NCBI RefSeq assembly: GCF_965137335.1
Contig: NZ_CBCRZD010000019.1
Length of the DNA stretch: 60,800 nt
DNA from: Empedobacter stercoris
Lineage (GTDB): Bacteria > Bacteroidota > Bacteroidia > Flavobacteriales > Weeksellaceae
Strand: one strand, 5' to 3'
A model generated the notes under the pieces. The model was not told where the DNA came from and ran no database searches. It saw only the letters and a list, made by a program, of their open reading frames with translations. The stretch's first letter is position 1. Every line of letters begins with the position of its first letter. Positions 7,723 through 16,032 of this stretch are shown in pieces. The translations under genes were made by a program, and so were the position numbers.

Positions 7723-8514
7723 ATGAATGAGATTGAATTAAGAACAGTTACTGTAGAACGCTATTTGCAACCTTTGCGCGAAGGAGGTTCTTTGCCTGCA
7801 TTGGCTGATGCGGATGACGGTTTTAAATATGTTATAAAATTTAAAGGCGCAGGGCATGGACCTCGAATGTTAATTTCTGAATTGTTAGGAGGTGAAATTG
7901 CTCGTATTTTAGGTTTTAAAGTTCCTGAATTAGTTTTTGCTTTATTGGACGAATATTTTGGACAATCGGAGGCAGACGAGGAAATTCAAGATTTATTAAA
8001 ATTTAGCGAAGGAACAAATTTAGCTTTACATTATTTGTCTGGAGCAATCAATTATGACCCTGCGGTAATGAAAATTGATGATAAATTATCTTCTCAAATT
8101 GTTTGGTTAGATGCTTTTTTAACAAATGTCGACCGTACATTTCGCAATACAAATATGTTGATGTGGCACAAAGAGTTGTGGTTAATCGACCATGGAGCTT
8201 CTTATTATTTCCATCATTCGTGGGACAATTGGGAAAAAGCAGCAATTGCTCCATTTGCACCAATTAAAGATCATGTTTTATTGAAAAATGCAACAAAACT
8301 TGAAGAAGTTGACACCGAATTTAAAGCATTACTAAATGATGAAATTATTGATAAAATTGTAGACTTAATTCCCGATGAATGGTTAGAAACAGAGGTAACA
8401 CATGCGTCGTTTGAAGAAATGAGAACGGTTTACAAAACATTTATCAAAACACGATTACAACATTCAGCACTATTTATAAACGAAGCGAACAATGCCAGAA
8501 AAAATCTTATATGA
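7723..8514 (+). CDS. HipA-like kinase family protein
   Basis: The 263-aa protein resembles the kinase core of HipA (PI4K-like fold). The N-terminal Lys-containing strand DGFKYVIKFKGA could position ATP. The catalytic loop is NVDRTFRNTN (Asp137, Asn142/Asn144), and the metal-binding Asp is Asp156 in WLIDHGAS. It is much shorter than E. coli HipA (about 440 aa) and lacks its N-terminal subdomain. No HipB-type antitoxin with a helix-turn-helix lies beside it. Instead its 3' end overlaps a DUF3037 gene by 23 bp, a pairing I recall as recurrent in this phylum. The substrate is unknown and toxicity should not be assumed. Confidence 0.8.
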   Translation: MNEIELRTVTVERYLQPLREGGSLPALADADDGFKYVIKFKGAGHGPRMLISELLGGEIARILGFKVPELVFALLDEYFGQSEADEEIQDLLKFSEGTNLALHYLSGAINYDPAVMKIDDKLSSQIVWLDAFLTNVDRTFRNTNMLMWHKELWLIDHGASYYFHHSWDNWEKAAIAPFAPIKDHVLLKNATKLEEVDTEFKALLNDEIIDKIVDLIPDEWLETEVTHASFEEMRTVYKTFIKTRLQHSALFINEANNARKNLI

Positions 8515-8875
8515 GTATGCCATTCTTCGATTAGTTCCAAAAGTAGAGCGCGAAGAATTTATTAACGTTGGAGTGATATTATTTTCGAAAAAGCAAAATT
8601 ATTTGAAAGTCAAATATTTCATCAATGATCAACGAATCAATGCTTTTTACCATGAATTAGACCTTGATTTTATTGACAGCAATTTGAATGCTTTATCCAA
8701 AATAGCAGAAGGAATTCATCCCGAATCAGCTATTTCTAATTTTGAAACTCCCGAACGTTTTAGATGGTTAACTGCTGTGCGTAGCTCATCAATTCAATCA
8801 TCACGACCACATCCTGGAAAGACTTATAATTTAGATAAAACATTAGATAGATTGTACAAAGAACATGTTTTATAA
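8492..8875 (+). CDS. DUF3037 family protein, partner of the HipA-like kinase
   Basis: The 127-aa protein starts LYEYAILRLVPKVEREEFINVGVILFS, which is the DUF3037 hallmark. It ends with a RFRWLTAVRSSSIQSSRPH block, also typical. It has no signal peptide or membrane segment. Its ATG lies inside the last 23 bases of the kinase gene in another frame, so the two are translationally coupled and probably act together. No biochemical function is established for DUF3037. A substrate or regulator of the kinase is a reasonable guess only. Confidence 0.85.
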   Translation: MPEKILYEYAILRLVPKVEREEFINVGVILFSKKQNYLKVKYFINDQRINAFYHELDLDFIDSNLNALSKIAEGIHPESAISNFETPERFRWLTAVRSSSIQSSRPHPGKTYNLDKTLDRLYKEHVL

Positions 8876-8915
8876 AAGTTAAATACTTAAAAACGAATGT
8901 TTTAATTTTATTTCT

Positions 8916-8923
8916 TAATTTTG
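8916..8923 (+). promoter_or_regulatory. Candidate -7 box (TAATTTTG) for ssb
   Basis: It matches TAnnTTTG and lies 30 bp before the ssb ATG. No clear -33 element was seen. Confidence 0.5.
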
Positions 8924-8952
8924 GTTTACATTAATTTAAATTATTTATCGCC

Positions 8953-9279
8953 ATGAGTACATTAAGAAACAAAGTTCAATTAATTGGGAATGTAGGAAAC
9001 AATCCTGAAATTAAAACATTTGAAAACGACAAGAAGTTCGCAAAATTTAGTTTAGCTACAAACGAGAGTTACACAAACAACAAAAATGAAAAAGTACAAA
9101 ATACAATTTGGCACAATATCGTAGCATATGGACCAATTGTAAGTATTATTGAAAAACATGTTGAAAAAGGAAAACAGCTCGCAGTTGCTGGTAAATTAAC
9201 TTATCGAGAATACCAAGATAAGGAAGGTACTACAAAAAATATGACCGAAATTGTAGTTGATGAAATTGTGCTTCTTTAG
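8953..9279 (+). CDS. ssb: Single-stranded DNA-binding protein, short form
   Basis: The OB-fold SSB domain is complete: LRNKVQLIGNVGNNPEIK, FAKFSLATNESY, IWHNIVAYG, VEKGKQLAVAGKLTYREYQDKEG, and TEIVVDEIVLL at the end. It binds ssDNA during replication and repair. At 108 aa it stops right after the OB fold. It lacks the flexible linker and acidic C-terminal tip (DDDIPF type) that replication SSBs use to recruit partner proteins. It is therefore probably a secondary SSB, with a full-length copy elsewhere in the genome. A terminator follows directly. Confidence 0.93.
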   Translation: MSTLRNKVQLIGNVGNNPEIKTFENDKKFAKFSLATNESYTNNKNEKVQNTIWHNIVAYGPIVSIIEKHVEKGKQLAVAGKLTYREYQDKEGTTKNMTEIVVDEIVLL

Positions 9280-9286
9280 CGTTTAA

Positions 9287-9320
9287 AATAAAAGGGAAAC
9301 AGTGATGTTTCCCTTTTATT
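9287..9320. terminator. Intrinsic terminator after ssb and sufS
   Basis: AATAAAAGGGAAAC (9287-9300) pairs perfectly with GTTTCCCTTTTATT (9307-9320). It lies between the convergent ssb and sufS genes and can serve both. Confidence 0.85.
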
Positions 9321-9357
9321 GTTTTATATGATAATCTAAATAAGTTTAGAAATATAT

Positions 9358-10581
9358 TTATCCCAACATTCTAATCGCGGTTTTTAAACCATCAATAAAA
9401 ATATCAATTTCTTCTTTTGTATTGTAAACAGCGAACGAAGCACGCACTGTGCCTGGAATATTAAAGTGATGCATAATTGGTTGTGCACAATGATGTCCAG
9501 TACGCACTGCAATTCCTTTTTTATCCAAGATCATACCGACATCTGACGAATGTACGCCATCAAATTTTAAGTTGAACGAAACCGCTCCAGAATGCTCTGC
9601 ATCTTTAGCGTAGATCACAACCTCATCAAATTCTGATAAACGTTGAATGGTATAATCTACCAATTCTTTTTCATAATCATGAATCGTTTGCATACCGATC
9701 GAATTGATAAAATCTACCGCAGCTCCAAGTCCGATAATTCCAGCAATATCTGGTGTACCAGCTTCAAACTTGAATGGTAAACAAGCGTAGGTAGAAACTT
9801 CCATTGTTACATCTTTTATCATCTCTCCTCCTCCATGAAAAGGTGGTAATTCATTCAAGATATCTTCTTTTCCGTACAATATTCCAATTCCAGTTGGTCC
9901 ATACATTTTATGCCCAGAGAAAACCAAGAAATCACAATCCAATGTTTGTACATCAATCACTGTATGTGGTGCAGATTGCGCAGCATCAATTAAAACCCAA
10001 GCGCCTTTTGCATGCGCTTTTTCGATAATCGTTTCGATAGGATTTACAACACCCAACGCATTAGAAACCTGATTAACACAAACTAATTTTGTTTTATCTG
10101 TCAATAAATCATCTAATTTATCAATATCCAAAATACCTTCTGCAGTTAACGGAATATATTTCAGTTTTGCACCTGTTCTTTGACACAACAATTGCCAAGG
10201 AACGATATTAGAATGATGTTCGATTTCGGTAATAATAATTTCGTCATCAGCCGTCAAAACATTACGCAATGAATTTGAAACTAAATTAATTCCTTCCGTT
10301 GTTCCACGCGTAAAAATAATTTCATGATCATATTTTGCATGGATAAATTTCTGAATTTTACGACGAGACTCTTCCATCAAATCAGTTGCTTCCTGACTTA
10401 AGGTATGGATTCCACGGTGTACATTTGCATTGTACATTTCGTAATATTCATCTAAAACATCTAAAACAACTTTTGGTTTTTGAGAAGTTGCCCCATTATC
10501 TAAATAAACCAATGGTTTTCCATTGACTTCTCTAGTTAAAATTGGAAATTGACTTCTTATTTGTTGGATATCTATTGACAT
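9358..10581 (-). CDS. sufS: Cysteine desulfurase SufS
   Basis: SufS is a PLP enzyme that takes sulfur from cysteine for Fe-S cluster assembly on SufBCD. The 407-aa protein has the PLP lysine Lys225 in SGHKMYGPTG, the EHHSNIVPW block near 121, and the catalytic Cys365 in RTGHHCAQP. That short RxGHHCAQP active-site loop is the group II (SufS/CsdA) type. It is the last gene of the suf operon here, 103 bp after sufD. The gap contains a terminator-like hairpin. The expected accessory sufE is not next to it; the next gene, ssb, lies on the other strand. Confidence 0.97.
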   Translation of the reverse strand: MSIDIQQIRSQFPILTREVNGKPLVYLDNGATSQKPKVVLDVLDEYYEMYNANVHRGIHTLSQEATDLMEESRRKIQKFIHAKYDHEIIFTRGTTEGINLVSNSLRNVLTADDEIIITEIEHHSNIVPWQLLCQRTGAKLKYIPLTAEGILDIDKLDDLLTDKTKLVCVNQVSNALGVVNPIETIIEKAHAKGAWVLIDAAQSAPHTVIDVQTLDCDFLVFSGHKMYGPTGIGILYGKEDILNELPPFHGGGEMIKDVTMEVSTYACLPFKFEAGTPDIAGIIGLGAAVDFINSIGMQTIHDYEKELVDYTIQRLSEFDEVVIYAKDAEHSGAVSFNLKFDGVHSSDVGMILDKKGIAVRTGHHCAQPIMHHFNIPGTVRASFAVYNTKEEIDIFIDGLKTAIRMLG

Positions 10582-10626
10582 TTTTTTATTGTATTATGTA
10601 GTTTGTAAAATGTATTAGGTTTAAAA

Positions 10627-10652
10627 AAAGTTGTAAGTAAACTTACAACTTT
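10627..10652 (-). terminator. Terminator-like hairpin between sufD and sufS
   Basis: AAAGTTGTAAGT and its exact complement flank a 2-base loop. On the minus strand the stem is followed by seven T, so it looks like an intrinsic terminator or attenuator inside the suf operon. It could lower sufS expression relative to sufBCD. Confidence 0.55.
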
Positions 10653-10684
10653 ATACTTATGACTTAATACTTTCGTACATTCAA

Positions 10685-12004
10685 TTATAATTCGAAATCT
10701 AAACTAACGCCTAATTTTTCGGCAATTACGGCATTTACACGATTAGATATTTGTGGAATTTGTACATGTCGTAAAGCATCAGCTGCAAATGCATATAACA
10801 ACATTGCTTTTGCTTCTTTCTTTGGAATACCACGTTGCTGCATATAGAACAATGATTCTTCTTCTAATTGCCCAACAGTACATCCGTGCGAACATTTTAC
10901 ATCATCTGCAAAAATCTCTAACTGAGGTTTTGTATTGATTGAAGCTCCATCTGATAATAATACATTATTATTTTGTTGGAAAGCATTCAATTTTTGAGCT
11001 TCTTTGTGTACAAATATTTTACCATTGAAAACACCTTGAGCTTTGTCATCGTAAATACCTTTGTATAACTCATGTGATTCACAATTTGGGAAATTATGTT
11101 CTACAAAAGTATGATGATCGACGTGTTGTTTTCCTCCGATAACAGTAATTCCATCCATTACAGAGTTACAGTTTTCCCCATTTTGGAAGAAGTTTAAGTT
11201 ATTTCTAACAATTTTACCTCCAAAAGAAAAAGTAAATACATTCGCGCGAGAATCTCTTTCTTGGTTAATGTAGGTATTATCTACCAACGAAACATCATGA
11301 GAATCATTTTGGAATTTGTACCAATGAATTTCTGCATTACGACCAACGTTAACTTCTGAAACAACGTTTGTTAAATTAGCTTTACCGTCTAACGTTTGGT
11401 GTCTTTCTATGATTTGAACATGTGCATTATCACCTACTACTACCAAATTACGAGGTTGATACATGGCTTCCTGAGATGCACCTGTAGAGAAATATACGAT
11501 TTGAATTGGCTTAGATAAAATAACATTATTTGGAACATAAATATAAGCTCCATCTTTTGCAAAAGCAGTGTTCAACGCAACCATGCTTTCATCTTTATGC
11601 GCAATTTTTCCGTAATAATTCTCGATTACTGCTTGATGAGTTGTTTTATGCATTGCACTTGACAATACACAGATATCTGCTTCATCATGCGTTGTATTTG
11701 ACAAAAACGAAGAATATTTTCCATTAATGAATACGATAGTATAAGTATCAATATCATTAATCAAATATTTCTTGATGTCTTTGTACTCTATTGCTACTTC
11801 GTCTTCTGGGAACAATTTATAGTCCACCTTCAACAAAGGAGCAAGATTTGTATATTTCCATTCTTCGTCTCTACGTGTTGGAAAACCTTTTTGGTTAAAA
11901 ATTTCGATTGCTTCTTGGCGAAGCCCTTCGATTCCTTTATTAACCTTATTTTTTTCATTAAACACTAAATGACGAGAAACTAAATTTTCTTTTAAATCAA
12001 TCAT
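10685..12004 (-). CDS. sufD: Fe-S cluster scaffold protein SufD
   Basis: SufD pairs with SufB and SufC in the SufBC2D scaffold on which Fe-S clusters form. The 439-aa protein has an N-terminal helical domain with RRDEEWKYTNLAPLL (a SufD signature). A right-handed beta-helix core follows, and then the C-terminal block DVKCSHGCTVGQLEEESLFYMQQRGIPKKEA. Here the conserved SHG/ATVG and Y-Q-R-G-I motifs mark the SufB/SufD superfamily. It starts 78 bp after the end of sufC. Confidence 0.96.
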   Translation of the reverse strand: MIDLKENLVSRHLVFNEKNKVNKGIEGLRQEAIEIFNQKGFPTRRDEEWKYTNLAPLLKVDYKLFPEDEVAIEYKDIKKYLINDIDTYTIVFINGKYSSFLSNTTHDEADICVLSSAMHKTTHQAVIENYYGKIAHKDESMVALNTAFAKDGAYIYVPNNVILSKPIQIVYFSTGASQEAMYQPRNLVVVGDNAHVQIIERHQTLDGKANLTNVVSEVNVGRNAEIHWYKFQNDSHDVSLVDNTYINQERDSRANVFTFSFGGKIVRNNLNFFQNGENCNSVMDGITVIGGKQHVDHHTFVEHNFPNCESHELYKGIYDDKAQGVFNGKIFVHKEAQKLNAFQQNNNVLLSDGASINTKPQLEIFADDVKCSHGCTVGQLEEESLFYMQQRGIPKKEAKAMLLYAFAADALRHVQIPQISNRVNAVIAEKLGVSLDFEL

Positions 12005-12082
12005 TTTAGATATTGTATTAATGTATTATGTAAGAAGTAAAAAGTACTTTGTACTTAATACATTTTACATTTTACAAAATGT

Positions 12083-12838
12083 TTAGATTCCTGCTTCTTC
12101 TTTAACCCAGTCGTAACCTTTTTCTTCTAACGCTAAAGCTAATTCTTTACCACCAGATTTGATGATTTTTCCGTCAGCTAAAACGTGTACAAAGTCAGGA
12201 ACAATATAGTCTAATAAACGTTGGTAGTGTGTAATTACTAACACTCCATTGTTTTCATTTTTAAATTCATTTACACCATCCGCAACAATACGTAAAGCGT
12301 CAATATCTAAACCTGAATCTGTTTCGTCTAAGATTGCTAATGTTGGGTTTAACATTAACATTTGGAAAATTTCGTTACGCTTTTTCTCTCCTCCAGAGAA
12401 GCCTTCGTTAAGAGAACGAGATAAGAAATCTTTTTTGATTCCTAATAAATCTGCTTTCTCACGAATTAATTTCAACATTTCTGAAGCTCCCATTTCTTCT
12501 AATCCTTGCGCTTTACGCGTTTCGTTGATCGAAGTTTTGATGAAGTTTGTTACAGAAACACCTGGAATTTCAATAGGATATTGAAAAGACATGAAAATAC
12601 CTTTTTGTGCTCTTTCTTCTGGAGCCAACTCTAAGATAGATTCATCTTTAAATTCAATCTCACCATCAGTCACTTCGTATTCCTCTTTACCTGTAATTAC
12701 ATTTGATAAAGTTGATTTTCCAGCTCCGTTAGGTCCCATAATTGCGTGAACTTCACCTGGATTAATTTGAAGGTTTAAACCTTTTAAAATTTCGCGCTCT
12801 TCAATACGAGCGTGTAAGTTTTTTATATTTAATAACAT
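12083..12838 (-). CDS. sufC: SUF ABC-type ATPase SufC
   Basis: SufC is the ATPase of the SufBCD complex. It has Walker A GPNGAGKST, the Q-loop in SFQYP, the ABC signature FSGGEKKRNEIFQML (the characteristic SufC version), Walker B LAILDETDSGLD and the H-loop THYQRLL. The 251-aa length is normal. It is cytoplasmic with no membrane segments, unlike transporter ATPases. It lies between the inserted four-helix-bundle gene and sufD. Confidence 0.97.
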   Translation of the reverse strand: MLLNIKNLHARIEEREILKGLNLQINPGEVHAIMGPNGAGKSTLSNVITGKEEYEVTDGEIEFKDESILELAPEERAQKGIFMSFQYPIEIPGVSVTNFIKTSINETRKAQGLEEMGASEMLKLIREKADLLGIKKDFLSRSLNEGFSGGEKKRNEIFQMLMLNPTLAILDETDSGLDIDALRIVADGVNEFKNENNGVLVITHYQRLLDYIVPDFVHVLADGKIIKSGGKELALALEEKGYDWVKEEAGI

Positions 12839-12877
12839 AATCTAATTTGTAAATTAGTTAATGTGATAATTTTCTAA

Positions 12878-13225
12878 TTATCTTGATTTTGATGTACTTA
12901 TTATTTTATTCACAATTTTAGAAATGTTTACCAATTTTTCGGTTAAACTTTCTGTATTTGGATAATTTTTAGATAATTGACATAATTCTAACCAATACTT
13001 GGTTTCATCAATTTCTTTTGCTGCAATCTTAAATTTGTGAATAAAATCATTCAAGCTTTCAGCGTTTTGAGCTTCTCTAATATTTGCTCCTATTGAAGTT
13101 CCTGATTTTAACAATTGATTTGAAATAACAAATCTTTTATTCATTTCAAGTTCTTCACAATATTCTATAATTAATAGTGAAAATTCTAAAGTTAATTTTA
13201 AAATAATATTATCTTTTTCCATCAT
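12878..13225 (-). CDS. Four-helix-bundle protein (23S rRNA intervening-sequence protein family)
   Basis: The 115-aa, all-helical protein has the family blocks LLKSGTSIGANIREAQNAES and FIHKFKIAAKEIDETKYWLEL. These are typical of the IVS/S23 four-helix-bundle proteins, first noticed inside 23S rRNA intervening sequences. They form homopentamers, and their function is unknown. It sits between sufB and sufC in the same direction, with 41 bp before sufB's end and 39 bp to sufC. It would be transcribed with the operon. Members are often mobile or embedded in other genes, so this looks like an insertion into suf. Confidence 0.88.
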   Translation of the reverse strand: MMEKDNIILKLTLEFSLLIIEYCEELEMNKRFVISNQLLKSGTSIGANIREAQNAESLNDFIHKFKIAAKEIDETKYWLELCQLSKNYPNTESLTEKLVNISKIVNKIISTSKSR

Positions 13226-13266
13226 TAACTCATTGACAAATTTTTACATTAACCCATTAGTCAAAA

Positions 13267-14724
13267 CTATCCTACAGAACCTTCTAATGAGATTTCTAAT
13301 AATTTTTTTGCTTCTACAGCAAACTCCATTGGTAATTTATCTAATACTTCGCGGCTAAATCCGTTTACGATTAATGCAATCGCTTTTTCTGTATCAATAC
13401 CTCGTTGGTTACAATAAAATAATTGATCTTCACCAATCTTAGAAGTTGTTGCTTCGTGTTCTAATTGAGCCGATTTATTTTCGATTTCAATATAAGGGAA
13501 CGTGTGTGCTCCACATTCGTTACCCATCAATAATGAATCACACTGAGAGAAGTTACGTGCTCCTTCTGCATTTTTCATTACTTTCACTAAACCACGATAA
13601 GAGTTTTGAGATTTACCAGCAGAAATACCTTTCGAAATAATAGTCGATTTAGAATTTTTACCGATATGAATCATTTTTGTACCTGTATCTGCTTGTTGGT
13701 AATTATTTGTTACAGCAATTGAGTAAAACTCACCTACCGAATTATCACCTTTCAAGATACAAGATGGATATTTCCACGTTACAGCAGAACCAGTTTCTAC
13801 TTGTGTCCACGATACTTTTGCGTTTTTCTCACAAACTGCACGTTTTGTTACAAAGTTGAAAACACCTCCTTTTCCTTTATCATCTCCTGGGTACCAGTTC
13901 TGAACAGTTGAATATTTAATTTCAGCATCATCCATCACAAGTAACTCAACCACCGCAGCGTGTAATTGGTTTTCGTCACGCATAGGCGCTGTACAACCTT
14001 CTAAATATGATACATAAGACCCTTCGTCCGCAATCAATAACGTACGTTCAAATTGTCCTGTTCCTGCAGAGTTGATACGGAAATATGTTGACAATTCCAT
14101 TGGACAACGAACACCTTTTGGAATATAACAGAAAGATCCGTCCGAGAAAACTGCAGAGTTTAAAGCTGCATAAAAGTTATCTGTTGGTGGCACTACTTTA
14201 CCAATATATTTTCTCACCAATTCTGGATGCTCTTTAATGGCCTCCGAAATTGACATAAAAATAATTCCTTTTTCCGCTAACGTTTCGCGAAAAGTTGTTT
14301 TTACTGAAACTGAATCAAAAACAACATCGATAGCAACTCCAGACAAACGTTTTTGTTCATCTAAAGAAATTCCTAATTTCTCGAATGTTTTTAATAATTC
14401 AGGATCAACCTCATCTAAGCTTGCTAATTCTTTCTTAGGCTTTGGAGCTGCATAATACTGAATAGCCTGAAAATCTGGCTTTTCATAAGTTACGTTTGCC
14501 CACTCTGGTTCTTCCATCTTTTGCCAAGCACGGAAAGCTTCCAAACGCCATTCAGTCATCCATTCAGGCTCCTCTTTTTTGGCAGAAATAGCACGCACGA
14601 TATCTTCATTCAATCCGACTGGAAAATCTTCATATTCCATCTCAGTCGTCCAACCAAACTCATATTGTTTTTGACTGGCAAGATCTTCACGTAGATCGTC
14701 TTCTGTATATTTTGTGTTACTCAT
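13267..14724 (-). CDS. sufB: Fe-S cluster assembly protein SufB
   Basis: SufB is the main scaffold subunit that accepts sulfur and builds the cluster. The 485-aa protein shows the family blocks: the N-terminal YEFGWTTEMEYEDFPVGL, GVAIDVVFDSVSV, FCYIPKGVRCPMELSTYFRIN, YLEGCTAPMRDENQLHAAVVEL, and the C-terminal EATTSKIGEDQLFYCNQRGI. The SCI/CDSLL block with conserved Cys residues is also present. It follows the 14729-15583 gene by 4 bp, so the two are tightly linked. Confidence 0.97.
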   Translation of the reverse strand: MSNTKYTEDDLREDLASQKQYEFGWTTEMEYEDFPVGLNEDIVRAISAKKEEPEWMTEWRLEAFRAWQKMEEPEWANVTYEKPDFQAIQYYAAPKPKKELASLDEVDPELLKTFEKLGISLDEQKRLSGVAIDVVFDSVSVKTTFRETLAEKGIIFMSISEAIKEHPELVRKYIGKVVPPTDNFYAALNSAVFSDGSFCYIPKGVRCPMELSTYFRINSAGTGQFERTLLIADEGSYVSYLEGCTAPMRDENQLHAAVVELLVMDDAEIKYSTVQNWYPGDDKGKGGVFNFVTKRAVCEKNAKVSWTQVETGSAVTWKYPSCILKGDNSVGEFYSIAVTNNYQQADTGTKMIHIGKNSKSTIISKGISAGKSQNSYRGLVKVMKNAEGARNFSQCDSLLMGNECGAHTFPYIEIENKSAQLEHEATTSKIGEDQLFYCNQRGIDTEKAIALIVNGFSREVLDKLPMEFAVEAKKLLEISLEGSVG

Positions 14725-14728
14725 CTTA

Positions 14729-15583
14729 TTATTTATAAAATGTATAGGTAAAATTAAACTGTAAAGGTTGCTGTTTATCAGCTTTATTTCCTAAAAATTT
14801 AAATTCTTTTAATCGTTGATTTTGATCCAAAATAATTTCAAATAGTGATTGATTATTTTTCAAAATCTGATAGTTGTTTGATGAAATTAATTTAATTTCT
14901 GACCATACGCCTTCTTTCAAATTAATTCGTTCTGATTTTGGTGCAACATCAGGCGTATATTCATTTATTTTGAATGGCACTTTGAATGTTGAACTGCTGT
15001 AACAAATCTTGTTCATGTCCTGACCTAATGATTTAGTAATTCTACAATTGTGCATCAATCGGTCTTCAAAACCTATTTTTTGTTCTAAATATGTTTTTTT
15101 TAACATCACATCTTCTTCTAACCAAACGATATCAAAAAGCTTGTTTGCATTTTTAACATACATTTTATCTTGGTCGTAAAAAAATTGATTTGTTCTTGTT
15201 TCACTTCCTTTTCTCTCGATTATTTCCGAAGAAATCACACCATCTTTATAAGTATAATTTACTTTCATAGGCTTTGCTACCTCTTCTGTCAATTCGAAAT
15301 CAAGAAGGTTTTCGTTTACATCATAAGTTGCTTTATAAGCTACTTTTTTATTTGATGCATTGGTAATGGTAATCGTTTTTATTTTAGATTCGTTCAAATC
15401 CAACGCTTTTATAAAAGGTTTTATTCCGAACAATCCAAAAAACAAATGTTCTGAATAAGCTTTATTTAACTTTTTAGATGTTTCTGTTGGTTGAAAAACC
15501 ATCAAATCTTTTTCTACAATTGTATTTTGTGCCGAAGCAACAAAACCAATCATACACGAAATAAATAAAGCTAAATTTCTCAT
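14729..15583 (-). CDS. Secreted protein of unknown function inside the suf operon (284 aa)
   Basis: I do not recognise a family. The protein starts with a Sec signal peptide (MRNLALFISCMIGFVASAQ, cleavage probably after SAQ or SA). The mature part is rich in beta-strand-like stretches (IKTITITNASNKKVAYKATY, PMKVNYTYKDGVISSEI). I chose the ATG at 15583, because reading further upstream overlaps sufA. That ATG lies 2 bases from the sufA stop, and sufB starts 4 bp after this gene ends. An exported protein between two cytosolic Fe-S assembly genes is odd. The tight spacing implies translational coupling, but a role in Fe-S biology is not shown. Confidence 0.8.
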   Translation of the reverse strand: MRNLALFISCMIGFVASAQNTIVEKDLMVFQPTETSKKLNKAYSEHLFFGLFGIKPFIKALDLNESKIKTITITNASNKKVAYKATYDVNENLLDFELTEEVAKPMKVNYTYKDGVISSEIIERKGSETRTNQFFYDQDKMYVKNANKLFDIVWLEEDVMLKKTYLEQKIGFEDRLMHNCRITKSLGQDMNKICYSSSTFKVPFKINEYTPDVAPKSERINLKEGVWSEIKLISSNNYQILKNNQSLFEIILDQNQRLKEFKFLGNKADKQQPLQFNFTYTFYK

Positions 15584-15584
15584 C

Positions 15585-15914
15585 TTAAACAGCAAAACTT
15601 TCACCACAACCACACGTACGAGACGCGTTTGGATTGTTGAATACAAATCCTTTTCCATTCAATCCACCAGAATATTCTAATGTCATTCCAACAAGGTATA
15701 AAAATGATTTTTTGTCAACCAAAATTTTAACACCGTTGTCGTCAAACAATTTGTCATCTGCACCTTGTTCTTTTGTAAACTCTAAATTATAGTTTAATCC
15801 AGAACATCCGCCACTTGTAACTCCTACACGAACAAAAGACTCCTCGATAGAAGTTCCTTCTTCTTGTAAAAGTGAAATTATTTTATTTTTTGCTGATTCT
15901 GAAACCTTAATCAT
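15585..15914 (-). CDS. sufA: Fe-S cluster carrier, HesB/IscA/SufA family
   Basis: This A-type carrier passes clusters to target proteins. The 109-aa protein has the three conserved cysteines: one in GGCSGLNY and two in the C-terminal RTCGCGESF. Length and spacing are normal for the family. It is the first gene of the suf operon, with a good promoter immediately upstream. The symbol sufA follows from context; by sequence alone it could equally be called ErpA or IscA. Confidence 0.9.
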   Translation of the reverse strand: MIKVSESAKNKIISLLQEEGTSIEESFVRVGVTSGGCSGLNYNLEFTKEQGADDKLFDDNGVKILVDKKSFLYLVGMTLEYSGGLNGKGFVFNNPNASRTCGCGESFAV

Positions 15915-15934
15915 TTGATTCTATTTTTATATTG

Positions 15935-15963
15935 CAAAGATACTTATTTAAAATGAATTCAAA
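15935..15963 (-). promoter_or_regulatory. Promoter of the suf operon
   Basis: On the minus strand the -7 box is TATCTTTG (15935-15942) and the -33 element TTTG (15960-15963), with a 17-bp spacer. It is 21 bp before the sufA ATG. No recognisable iron-regulator palindrome was seen over it. Confidence 0.65.
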
Positions 15964-16032
15964 TAATGAACGATATAAATATTAACAATCGCTTAAGTTA
16001 TATTATTTATCGCCAACTAAAATTGGATCAAA

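Noticed and set aside
7723..8514. HipBA toxin-antitoxin system
   Set aside because: No HipB-type helix-turn-helix gene is adjacent and the kinase is short. Calling it a toxin is not supported by the sequence.
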